Source: Micromonospora humi (lineage in GTDB: Bacteria > Actinomycetota > Actinomycetes > Mycobacteriales > Micromonosporaceae). Taken from it: a stretch of 64,000 nt of DNA. The notes under the pieces are model-generated. The model searched no databases and was not told the DNA's origin. It was given only the letters and a program-made list of their open reading frames with translations. Where the stretch lies: positions 124,001-188,000 of the forward strand of contig NZ_FMDM01000014.1 in NCBI RefSeq assembly GCF_900090105.1. The letters run 5' to 3'. A program made the position numbers and the translations under genes. Position 1 is the first letter of the stretch. Each line of letters opens with the position of its first letter. This document shows positions 42,275 to 49,598 of the stretch, in pieces.

Positions 42275-43474
42275 ATGACGGTCGTGCATCCGATCGCCCG
42301 GGCCTGGATCACCACTGGCGGCACCGGCGCGCAGAACTACGACGAGTTCGCCGACGACGCGGAGATCACCGCCATCGTGGCGGCCAATCCGCACAGCGCC
42401 CTGGGCATCGAGATGCCCCACCGGGCACCGGACAGCGTCGGGAAGTCGTTCCTCGACGCCCTGCCGGACGCGGTGGCGCGCTTCGCCGAGGCCAAGGCGG
42501 ACGGCAGCTACACCCCGGCCGAGCAGATGGTGGTGCTCTACCGGATCAGCGCCCCGGGTGAGGAGAGCGCGTACGGGCTGTGGGCCATGGTCGACACCGA
42601 CCAGATCTCCACCCGCGCCGACGAGCCCGGCCTGGTGATCCGCAACGAGGACGTGTTCATCGCGAAGGTGCGCGAGCGCGTCGCGCTGGCCGAGGCGCTC
42701 GGTCACCTGCTCTCACCCGTACTCCTGCTCCAGACCGGGCGCGGCGACGAGCTGCACGCGGCGCTCGCGGCGGCGACCGAGTCGGCCGGCGCGCCCGCCG
42801 CGACCGACGTCGACCAGTCCGGCCGCACGCACGCGATCTGGCTGGTCGGCCCGGGCCCGGCGCAGGACGAGCTGACCGCGCTGGCCGGCGGCGGCGACCT
42901 GGTGGTCGCGGACGGCAACCACCGCAGCCTGGCCGCGCAGACCGGCGGCTTCCCGCGCTTCCTCGCGGTGGTCACCACGCCGGCGTCGGTCGCCATCCAG
43001 CCCTACAACCGGCTGGTCAGCGAGCTGACCACCACGCCGGAGGAGCTGCTCGACCGGCTCCGCGCCGCCGGGGCCGAGGTCACCGAGGCCGCCGGCCCGG
43101 TCGGCGTCCCGACCACCGGCGGCACCGTGCACCTGCACCTCGCCGGCCGGGGGTACGCGGTGACGCTGCCGCACGTCGGCGCCGGCCGGCTGGAGAACCT
43201 GGACCACGCGCTGGTCGAGCGGCTGCTGCTGCGCGACGCGCTGGGCCTCGACCCGGGAGACAAGCGGATCACGTACGTGGGCGGCGACTACCCGGCGAGC
43301 TGGCTGACCGGTGAGGTCGACGCCGGCCGGGCCGAGCTGGCCGTGCTGGTGGCGCCGGTGACCGTTGACGACTTCGTCGCGGTCAACCTGGCCCGGGAGA
43401 AGATGCCGCGCAAGAGCACCTGGTTCACCCCGAAGGCGCGGGCCGGCCTGGTGGTGGCGGAGCTGCCCCGCTGA
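42275..43474 (+). CDS. DUF1015 family protein
   Basis: A 399-residue protein of the DUF1015 family (SpoOE/serine-kinase-like in some annotations), whose function is not firmly known. Diagnostic points are the NPHSALGIEMPHR segment near residue 38, YRISAPGEESAYGLWAMV, the VADGNHRSLAA motif (about 211-221), and the conserved ending KMPRKSTWFTPKARAGLVVAEL (last 22 residues, in part). Most homologues end the same way. It is transcribed alone; the rpiB start is 75 bases further on. Confidence 0.85.
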   Translation: MTVVHPIARAWITTGGTGAQNYDEFADDAEITAIVAANPHSALGIEMPHRAPDSVGKSFLDALPDAVARFAEAKADGSYTPAEQMVVLYRISAPGEESAYGLWAMVDTDQISTRADEPGLVIRNEDVFIAKVRERVALAEALGHLLSPVLLLQTGRGDELHAALAAATESAGAPAATDVDQSGRTHAIWLVGPGPAQDELTALAGGGDLVVADGNHRSLAAQTGGFPRFLAVVTTPASVAIQPYNRLVSELTTTPEELLDRLRAAGAEVTEAAGPVGVPTTGGTVHLHLAGRGYAVTLPHVGAGRLENLDHALVERLLLRDALGLDPGDKRITYVGGDYPASWLTGEVDAGRAELAVLVAPVTVDDFVAVNLAREKMPRKSTWFTPKARAGLVVAELPR

Positions 43475-43536
43475 CCGGCGTGTGACGTACCGCCTCCGGG
43501 GCGCCGCCCGGGCGTCGATTCGCCAGGCGGGCCTGT

Positions 43537-43542
43537 CAGACT
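43537..43542 (+). promoter_or_regulatory. -10 box, possible leaderless promoter of rpiB
   Basis: CAGACT-N7-ATG 43550; weaker match than the others but with the same spacing. Confidence 0.3.
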
Positions 43543-43549
43543 GCGCGGT

Positions 43550-44020
43550 ATGCGCGTCTACCTGGGATCCGACCACGCCGGTTTCGAGCTGAAGGTGCAC
43601 CTGGCCAACCACCTGGCCAAGCAGGGCTACGAGGTGGTGGACGTGGGTCCGCACGCCTTCGACCCGGACGACGACTACCCGGCGTTCTGCCTGCACACCG
43701 GCGACCGGGTGGTCGGCGACCCGGGCAGCCTCGGCGTGGTGATCGGCGGCTCCGGCAACGGCGAGCAGATCGCCGCGAACAAGGTGGCCGGCGTCCGGGC
43801 GGCGCTCGCCTGGAACGTCGACACCGCCCAGCTGTCCCGGGAGCACAACGACGCGAACGTCGTCGCGATCGGTGCCCGGCAGCACACGCTGGACGAGGCC
43901 ACCGCCCTGGTCGAGGCGTTCCTGACCACGGCGTTCTCCGGCAACCCCCGGCACAGTCGGCGGATCGCCCAGGTGGCCGACTACGAGCAGAGCCGCCGGC
44001 TGCCGGAACTGCCAGCCTGA
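43550..44020 (+). CDS. rpiB: Ribose-5-phosphate isomerase B
   Basis: A 156-residue RpiB/LacA-type isomerase that interconverts ribose-5-phosphate and ribulose-5-phosphate in the pentose phosphate pathway. LGSDHAGFELK (about 5-15, with Asp and His of the site), VIGGSGNGEQIAANK (about 64-78, where actinobacterial enzymes have Ser in place of the usual catalytic Cys), and REHNDANVVAIGAR (about 99-112) are present. The protein ends in a short SRRLPELPA tail. Length is normal. Confidence 0.95.
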   Translation: MRVYLGSDHAGFELKVHLANHLAKQGYEVVDVGPHAFDPDDDYPAFCLHTGDRVVGDPGSLGVVIGGSGNGEQIAANKVAGVRAALAWNVDTAQLSREHNDANVVAIGARQHTLDEATALVEAFLTTAFSGNPRHSRRIAQVADYEQSRRLPELPA

Positions 44021-44087
44021 CGCGGACGGCGGGGCCGGCGCGGCGCGCCTGCCCCGTTCGGCCGCACCCGACGTCGGGCGCGGCCGG

Positions 44088-44594
44088 TCAGCGACCGCCG
44101 CGGGGCAGGTCCTCGCGGGGCACCCAGTTGCGGCGGACCAGCACCACTCGTGCCTCGGCCTGGGCGAGGTCGTCCTCGGTGGGGCGCGCCGCGTCCCGGG
44201 CCCGCATCGCGGCGGTCACGCTCACCTGTGACGACCCGGAACCGACGAGGCCGCGCAGCCCGCGGTCGCCCTCGTCGGCGGAGGGAGCACCGCGCCGGCT
44301 GCCCCGCGGTGGCCGGGGGCCGTCGTCCATCGTCTCCGGCTCGGCGCGGCGGCTGCCCCGCGGCGGCCGGGAACCGTCGTCCGACGACTCCGGTTCGGCG
44401 CGGCGGCTGCCCCGCGGCGGCCGGGAACCGTCGTCCATCGTCTCCGGCTCGGCGCGTCGGGGTCCGTGCGGGGGGCGGGGCGCGACGTCGTCGTGCACCC
44501 CGGCCGTGCTGGCGCTCGTCTCTCCGGCGTCGGCCGGCTCGCTCGCCTCGCCGTGATGCCGCAGCCGCCGTCGCCGTCGCTCCGCCTCACCCAC
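44088..44594 (-). CDS. Hypothetical basic protein with 18-residue tandem repeats
   Basis: A 168-residue low-complexity protein starting MGEAERRRRRLRHHGEAS if GTG 44594 is used; ATG 44645 is in frame but has no ribosome-binding site and lies in a hairpin. The middle holds three near-copies of AEPETMDDGSRPPRGSRR, an 18-residue unit alternating acidic and Arg-rich blocks. The C-terminal part (VSVTAAMRARDAARPTEDDLAQAEARVVLVRRNWVPRED, about 125-162, in part) looks helical and conserved. Probably a nucleic-acid- or protein-binding scaffold; no function can be assigned. Confidence 0.55.
   Translation of the reverse strand: MGEAERRRRRLRHHGEASEPADAGETSASTAGVHDDVAPRPPHGPRRAEPETMDDGSRPPRGSRRAEPESSDDGSRPPRGSRRAEPETMDDGPRPPRGSRRGAPSADEGDRGLRGLVGSGSSQVSVTAAMRARDAARPTEDDLAQAEARVVLVRRNWVPREDLPRGGR
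44308..44463. repeat. 54-bp tandem repeat within hypothetical gene
   Basis: Three consecutive units of about 54 bp, the outer two nearly identical, encoding the 18-residue acidic/Arg-rich unit of the gene at 44088. Confidence 0.75.
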
Positions 44595-44639
44595 CCCCCG
44601 ACGGTACCGCCCGCGGCGGACACGGGGCGGCCGCGCCAC

Positions 44640-44707
44640 GATCATGGAGTTGTGGCGCCTGTGATGTCGGATTGATCCATTAGCTGAGGTGCCACAACTC
44701 CATGATC
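44640..44707 (-). terminator. Long hairpin, probable terminator of the Eis-like gene
   Basis: Arms 44640-44660 and 44687-44707 (GATCATGGAGTTGTGGC and complement, extended to 21 bp with one mismatch). It lies after the Eis-like gene and just before the start of the repeat-containing gene. Confidence 0.6.
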
Positions 44708-44795
44708 GGCGCCGCGCCGCGCGGCGCGGCGCCGCGCCGCGCGGCGCGGCGCCGCGCCGCGCCGCGCGGGGCGGGGCGGGGCGCGCCGCGCGGGG
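44707..44795. repeat. 100% G+C tandem repeat, 20-bp unit
   Basis: About three units of GGCGCCGCGCCGCGCGGCGC followed by GCGGGGCGGG runs, with hardly an A or T until the stop codon of the Eis-like gene at 44796. It lies between that stop and the hairpin. Confidence 0.8.
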
Positions 44796-46016
44796 TCAGA
44801 AGACCTCCATCGGGGTGGGGGAGCGGTGCCAGGTGAAGGCCGGGGTGGTGGTGGCCAGGGTGTCCGGGATCAGCTCGCGGACCCGGCCGGTGGCGGCCAG
44901 CGCGGCCGGGGTCGCGCCGCCGAGGTAGAGCTCCCCGAGCGCACGGACGTCGCAGGCCAACCCGGCCGGCGCGGTGGTGGCCGTGCACTCCGCGCCGGCC
45001 GGCCCGCCGACCAGCCGCCACCGGCCGCTGTTCTCCGGCAGCAGCGCGTCGACGACCTCGACCACCACGTCGACGTCGGCGGCGTAGCGGCGGGCGGCGA
45101 GCGCGGCCGGCACGTCCACCACCCGCACCCAGAGCCCGTCGGCGAGCACCGGGGCGAGCTGACGGGGTTCGTCGACGAGGCGCAGCAGCGGCTCGTCGAC
45201 GGCGGCGATCGGGAAGGAGAGCCGCCGGGTCAGGTCGACCGAGAGCAGCAGCCGCCAGAGCGCCAGGTACGCCGCCGGCGTGTGCGCCACCACCTCGGCG
45301 ACCTGCACCTCGCTGCGGGGGACGCCGGCGCTCCACTCGTCCCTGGTGCGGTAGAGCGCGTACCCGTCGAGCCCGTCCGGCCCGTCGTGCAGCAGCACCC
45401 GTCGCTCGGTGGCGCCGCCCCGCAGGCTCTTCACCTCCGCCAGCACGTACGCCCACCAGCGCTCGTCGCGGCGGGACCAGCCGGGGCGGTCGGCGCGCGC
45501 CCGTTCGTACAGCCGGGCCAGTTCGCCGGCGTGCGCGGCCGGTCGGTCCAGGCGCAGCGTGCCCTCGGCGGGCGTCGGGTCGGGCAGCCGAAGCCCGGTG
45601 GTGTCGGCGGACAGCACCAGCCGCTGGGCCGCGGAGCCGTAACCGAACCGGGGGTAGATGCGGCCCTCGCTGGCCCAGAGCACCGCGACCGGTTCGCGGC
45701 GGGCGTCGCGGATCTCCCGTAGCTGCCGGCGCATCAGTCCGCTGAGCAGGCCCCGGCGGCGGTGCGTCGGCGCGACCCCCACCATTGTCACGTGCGCGGC
45801 CGGCACGTCCGCCCCGGGCACGGCCAGGTCGCGGCTGAACGCGGCGGCGTGCGCCACCGCCGTCCGGCCGTCGCGGACCAGCAGCGACCGTTCCGGCTCG
45901 AAGATCGGACGTTCGATCGCCTGCATCTCGGGATCGAGGTCGTTGTGGAAGGCCAGCGCCAGCAGCGCGGCGATCTCGTCGAAGTCCTCGGCTCGGGGCA
46001 CCACCGCGTCGGTCAT
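44796..46016 (-). CDS. Eis-family GNAT acetyltransferase
   Basis: A 406-residue protein with the Eis layout: N-terminal GNAT domain, second GNAT-like domain and C-terminal sterol-carrier-like domain. VTMVGVAPTHRRRGLLSGLMR (about 81-101) is the acetyl-CoA loop; YPRFGYGSA holds the Tyr that is the general acid in mycobacterial Eis. The chain ends in Phe (PTPMEVF), matching Eis, where the C-terminal carboxylate takes part in catalysis. Eis enzymes acetylate several amines of aminoglycosides and other substrates. The open frame continues far upstream, but ATG 46016 begins at MTDAVVPRAEDFDEIAALL. Confidence 0.9.
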   Translation of the reverse strand: MTDAVVPRAEDFDEIAALLALAFHNDLDPEMQAIERPIFEPERSLLVRDGRTAVAHAAAFSRDLAVPGADVPAAHVTMVGVAPTHRRRGLLSGLMRRQLREIRDARREPVAVLWASEGRIYPRFGYGSAAQRLVLSADTTGLRLPDPTPAEGTLRLDRPAAHAGELARLYERARADRPGWSRRDERWWAYVLAEVKSLRGGATERRVLLHDGPDGLDGYALYRTRDEWSAGVPRSEVQVAEVVAHTPAAYLALWRLLLSVDLTRRLSFPIAAVDEPLLRLVDEPRQLAPVLADGLWVRVVDVPAALAARRYAADVDVVVEVVDALLPENSGRWRLVGGPAGAECTATTAPAGLACDVRALGELYLGGATPAALAATGRVRELIPDTLATTTPAFTWHRSPTPMEVF

Positions 46017-46116
46017 CGCCCGTGTGTACCCGATCACGGTGGGGGTCGGCACCCTATTTGCCGGGTGGCTACCCTCGGAAACGGAGGCCGACGTCGGTCG
46101 AGGGGGAGGACGGAAG

Positions 46117-46641
46117 ATGGCGGACCAGACACAGCCGTGGGCGGAGCGCACCGTGGAGGTGCCGCCCCAGCCGGTGCCCGAGCAGCGGGACGCGTTCCGG
46201 CGCGGGGTGGCGGCGGTCGGCCAGCGCCGCACGCCCCGCACCGAGCAGTTCCCCACCGTGGAGCACGGCGACTGGGCCGGCGAGCCGGCGCCGCGCCGGT
46301 CGATGAGCTGGCACCTGGCCCAGGCGCGCCGGGGCGGGGAGTGGAGCGCGGCCGGCGCGCTGTTCGCGTTCGTCTGCTGGGGCATCTGGGCGATCTCCGG
46401 CCGGGGCAACCTGATCGCCCCGCTGCTCACGTTCGTGCTCAGCCTGCTCACCGCAGTCGGCCTGTTCGCGCTGACCCGGCTGATCGGTCGGCTGGTCCTG
46501 GAGCGGCAACTCGGCCGGGTGCGCCGCAGCGCGCGCGGCGCGCACATGCTCACCGCGCTCTTCCTGGCCGGCGTGGGGGTGGCCTACCTCCAGCAGACCG
46601 AGTGGGTGGTCTCCGCCTGGAACTGGGTCACCGGCAACTGA
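46117..46641 (+). CDS. Hypothetical membrane protein
   Basis: A 174-residue protein with a soluble, Pro/Arg-rich N-terminus (about 1-80) and three hydrophobic segments (about 88-103, 107-125 and 145-163). I do not recognise the family. ATG 46117 has GGGGGAGGA upstream. It is divergent from the Eis-like gene, about 100 bp apart. A strong hairpin follows. Confidence 0.65.
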   Translation: MADQTQPWAERTVEVPPQPVPEQRDAFRRGVAAVGQRRTPRTEQFPTVEHGDWAGEPAPRRSMSWHLAQARRGGEWSAAGALFAFVCWGIWAISGRGNLIAPLLTFVLSLLTAVGLFALTRLIGRLVLERQLGRVRRSARGAHMLTALFLAGVGVAYLQQTEWVVSAWNWVTGN

Positions 46642-46646
46642 GCCAC

Positions 46647-46688
46647 CCGGCGCGGGCGGGTCGGCAGGAGGCCGCCCGCCCGCGCCGG
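46647..46688. terminator. Bidirectional terminator hairpin
   Basis: CCGGCGCGGGCGGG (46647-46660) pairs perfectly over 14 bp with 46675-46688. It lies between the convergent membrane protein gene and lipoprotein gene. Confidence 0.75.
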
Positions 46689-46707
46689 TCCGTGCGCGCC
46701 GGGCGGG

Positions 46708-47220
46708 TCAGAAACTGGTGGTGACGCCGGCCGCCTTGCAGGCGGCGTTGAGGTCCGCGCCGGCCTTCTCCATGGCGGCGCTGTCGGCGGCGGTGCTCGG
46801 GTCGGCGGCCTTCGCCGCCTTGGTGTTCTCCGCGCCGAACTTCTTCAGGGCGGTGCCCGCGGCGCCGCCGCCCCCGGTCGAGGCCAGCGCGGTGGCGGTC
46901 CGGCCCATCTCGGCCAGGATCTTGGTGACCTCGACGTCGGGGTTGCCGCCGGCCTGCACGGCGGAGACGAGCCGCGCCTTCATCTCGTCGCCCGACTTCT
47001 TGACGGATTCGCAGAGCTGTTTGTCGCCGACGGTGTTCGCCGCGGGCGGCGAGGACGCGGTGGCGGCGGGGGTGGCCGGGGCGGCGGGGGTCGTCGCGGC
47101 GGGGGGCGAGGCGGACGTGGTCGCGGGACCCGCCTCGGTGTCGGGGTCCTCGCCGCCGCAGGCGGTGAGTGTCGCCAGGGCGCAGGCCAGGACGACCGGG
47201 ACGATGCGAGTCTTCTTCAC
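46708..47220 (-). CDS. Putative lipoprotein
   Basis: A 170-residue exported protein. MKKTRIVPVVLACALATLTAC is a lipoprotein signal ending in the lipobox LTAC (Cys at about 21; shown in full as one 21-residue signal, split at the Cys). A Thr/Pro/Ala-rich linker (about 25-62) leads to a helical domain with two Cys (LCESVKKSG and LNAACKAAG) that may pair. No known family is recognised. GTG 47220 gives the standard signal; the longer frame to 47355 would place it internally. Confidence 0.7.
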   Translation of the reverse strand: MKKTRIVPVVLACALATLTACGGEDPDTEAGPATTSASPPAATTPAAPATPAATASSPPAANTVGDKQLCESVKKSGDEMKARLVSAVQAGGNPDVEVTKILAEMGRTATALASTGGGGAAGTALKKFGAENTKAAKAADPSTAADSAAMEKAGADLNAACKAAGVTTSF

Positions 47221-47400
47221 GGGAGGGCACGCTAGCGGACTCCGGCCGCCGGTGGGGGTCGGCGGCGGGCGGGTCGGCGTGGTGCCGCCCGCCCGCACGC
47301 CCGGTCGCGGTACGCCGCGACGCCGGTCGTCACTCCTCCAGGACGGCGCTCGCATTACCCCGCGCCGCCCGGTTCATCCGTCGCCCGTCGGGATGAGCGG

Positions 47401-49512
47401 TCAGCGCCTCGCCGACGCGGCCGCGTGGTCGCGGGCCACCCGGACCAGCTCGATCAGGCCGCCGGCGTACTCCTGGGACTCGCCGTGCGCCTCGTCGAAG
47501 GGCGGCTGGAAGCCGACGCCCTCCCACTGCCCGGTGGCCTCGTTCCACCTGTCGTTGCCGACCTCGAAGTCCCAGGCGAAGATGCCCAGCTCGTAGTAGA
47601 GCTGGTCGGCCGAGTTGCCGGCCGCCGAGTAGAGCACGTCGGCGACCGGGCCGGTCTGCGACGGCCAGGTGACGGTGCCGCGTTCGGCCGCGATGGCGCC
47701 GACGATCCGGCGGGCGCTGGCCAGGAACAGCGTGGACTCGTCGATCGACGGGCGCGGCAGGGTGACCCGCCCGTCGGCCTTGTACGCCCCGGGTGGCCAC
47801 ATGAAGTAACCCCCGTAGGAGTGCACGTTCATCGCGAACCTGATGTGGGGATGCGCCTTGGCCAGGTCGATCACGTTGCGGCTCTCCGGCTCGGACAGCT
47901 CCCCGGTGCCGGCGTAGTTGCCGGAGAGGCAGTTGGCGCTGGCGCCCACGTAGCCGTCGAACAGCGACCCGACGGTGTAGTTGCGGTTGACGTCCACGCC
48001 CCAGCTGGTGCGGTACCTCGGGTCGCGGGCGGTCCCGGTGCAGTGGTTCACCAGGTTCTTGCGCTGGAAGTTGTAGTCGTGGAACGAGTAGTTCGCGCCG
48101 TCCGGGTTCACCGTCGGGATCACGAACACGTCCACCTGCTCCAGCAGGCTCCGGGTCGCCGCGTCGGTCCGCGCGTTGGCCAGCAGCCGCTCCGCGAACT
48201 CCAGCGTGACCAGCGGCGTCGCCCATTCCCGGGCGTGCTCCTGGGAGTACGCGAGCACCCCGACCCGGGAGCCGTCGCGGTGCTTGCCGATGCGCAGCGC
48301 CTGCACGGTCCACGGGCGGGCCGGCACCTCGGCGCCCTGCAACCCGTCGTCGAGGCGTACCGGTCCGGCGACCGGCATGGGCAGCCCGGTCGAGCCGTCC
48401 TCCACGGTGGCCCGCAGGCGCGTGCCCTGCCGGGCGTTGATCGCGGCGGCGACGTCGTCGGTGGTGCTGGTCACCTTGCCGGCGGCGTCGGTGGCCAGCG
48501 ACACGGTGAGCACCCGGTCGCGGTAGCGGACGGTCAGCGGCCGGTTCGGCCGTCCGGGGTCGACGGTGCGCGCCTGCACGCCGTTCATGCCCTGGTCGCC
48601 GAAGCGGACCGACTCCACCACCAGGGCGGCGGCGGCCGGGTCACCCAGGTACGCGGCGGCGGTGCGGCGGTAGCCCTGGGTGCGGTTCGGCAGGTCGATC
48701 ACGTCGACCAGGTCGCGGTACTGGCGGCCCAGCCGGGCGATGCGGGCCTTGATGTCGACGGGCGTCAGGTAGGCGTCGATGAAGTCCTTCTGGTAGCTGG
48801 CCGGCTGCGGCGGCGGGGCGGCGTTCGGCCAGAGCGACGGGGTGACCGGCCGGCTCGTCCCGCCGAGGCTGGAGGTGGCGGTGAGTTGCACCGGCCGGCC
48901 GGGCACCGGCTGCGGCAGCGCGTAGTGGTACTGGTATTCCCCCGAGTCCTCGAACCGGTAGAGCGGGAAGGAGCCGGTGGCGCCGTCGGCGGTGCGCCAG
49001 CTCACCGTGATCTCCACGTCCGGGTCGTCCGTGGCGGTGGTGGCCACCTGGGCCTGCAGGAAGGTCTTCCCGCCGGTGGTCCACCAGTACGCCTGGAGGA
49101 ACTGGAGGGTGTCGGCCCCGTCGGCGGCGCGCAGCCCGGCGCGGGTGCGGGCCTGGGCGGCGCGGGTGCTCTCGGCGAGCCGCCGGGCGCCGTCGTCGGC
49201 GCGTTGCACGATCTGCACCGCGTCCGCGCCCTGCCGGGTGAGGTCGGCGAGCTGCCGGCCGGTGAGGACGAGGTCGGCGAGCGGGTGGCCGTCGCGGGAC
49301 CGGGGCCGGTTGGCCAGGTCGGCGCCGCCGGCGACCAGGCGGGCGAGCTGTGCCTCGTCGGCGAGTCGTACCCGGACCACTGCGGTCTCGGCGGGTGCCA
49401 GGGTGATCGTGGGAGCGGTCGGCGCGGCCACGCCGGGGTCGGGGTGGAGCAGGCCGGCGGTGATCAGGATGCTGGTGGTGGCGAGCGCGGTCCACCGTCG
49501 TCGGACGAACAC
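47401..49512 (-). CDS. Secreted M14 zinc carboxypeptidase
   Basis: A 703-residue secreted metallocarboxypeptidase. The signal peptide runs from MFVRRRWTALATTSILITAG to about residue 30. The N-terminal about 270 residues are a prodomain-like and beta region. The peptidase has SQEHAREWATP with the HxxE zinc ligands (about 427-430), NPDGANYS, VDVNRNY, MNVHSYGG with the third His (about 562) and WDFEVGNDRW with the catalytic Glu (about 646). GTG 49512 has AGGAGG 6 bases upstream. A promoter with TTGACA-N17-TGGTCT is seen upstream. Confidence 0.9.
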   Translation of the reverse strand: MFVRRRWTALATTSILITAGLLHPDPGVAAPTAPTITLAPAETAVVRVRLADEAQLARLVAGGADLANRPRSRDGHPLADLVLTGRQLADLTRQGADAVQIVQRADDGARRLAESTRAAQARTRAGLRAADGADTLQFLQAYWWTTGGKTFLQAQVATTATDDPDVEITVSWRTADGATGSFPLYRFEDSGEYQYHYALPQPVPGRPVQLTATSSLGGTSRPVTPSLWPNAAPPPQPASYQKDFIDAYLTPVDIKARIARLGRQYRDLVDVIDLPNRTQGYRRTAAAYLGDPAAAALVVESVRFGDQGMNGVQARTVDPGRPNRPLTVRYRDRVLTVSLATDAAGKVTSTTDDVAAAINARQGTRLRATVEDGSTGLPMPVAGPVRLDDGLQGAEVPARPWTVQALRIGKHRDGSRVGVLAYSQEHAREWATPLVTLEFAERLLANARTDAATRSLLEQVDVFVIPTVNPDGANYSFHDYNFQRKNLVNHCTGTARDPRYRTSWGVDVNRNYTVGSLFDGYVGASANCLSGNYAGTGELSEPESRNVIDLAKAHPHIRFAMNVHSYGGYFMWPPGAYKADGRVTLPRPSIDESTLFLASARRIVGAIAAERGTVTWPSQTGPVADVLYSAAGNSADQLYYELGIFAWDFEVGNDRWNEATGQWEGVGFQPPFDEAHGESQEYAGGLIELVRVARDHAAASARR

Positions 49513-49548
49513 GGGGCCTCCTGACGGGCGTCGATCTCTCGAACGTCC

Positions 49549-49577
49549 AGACCAGTCGAGGCATCGACGACTGTCAA
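49549..49577 (-). promoter_or_regulatory. Promoter of the M14 carboxypeptidase gene
   Basis: On the minus strand TTGACA (49572-49577), 17-nt spacer, TGGTCT (49549-49554). It lies 37 bases before the GTG start. Confidence 0.5.
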
Positions 49578-49598
49578 GCTCACTTTCGGTCTCGGCGC

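Noticed and set aside
44707..44795. Possible CRISPR-like repeat array
   Set aside because: The units are contiguous with no unique spacers and consist only of G and C, so it is a simple tandem repeat.
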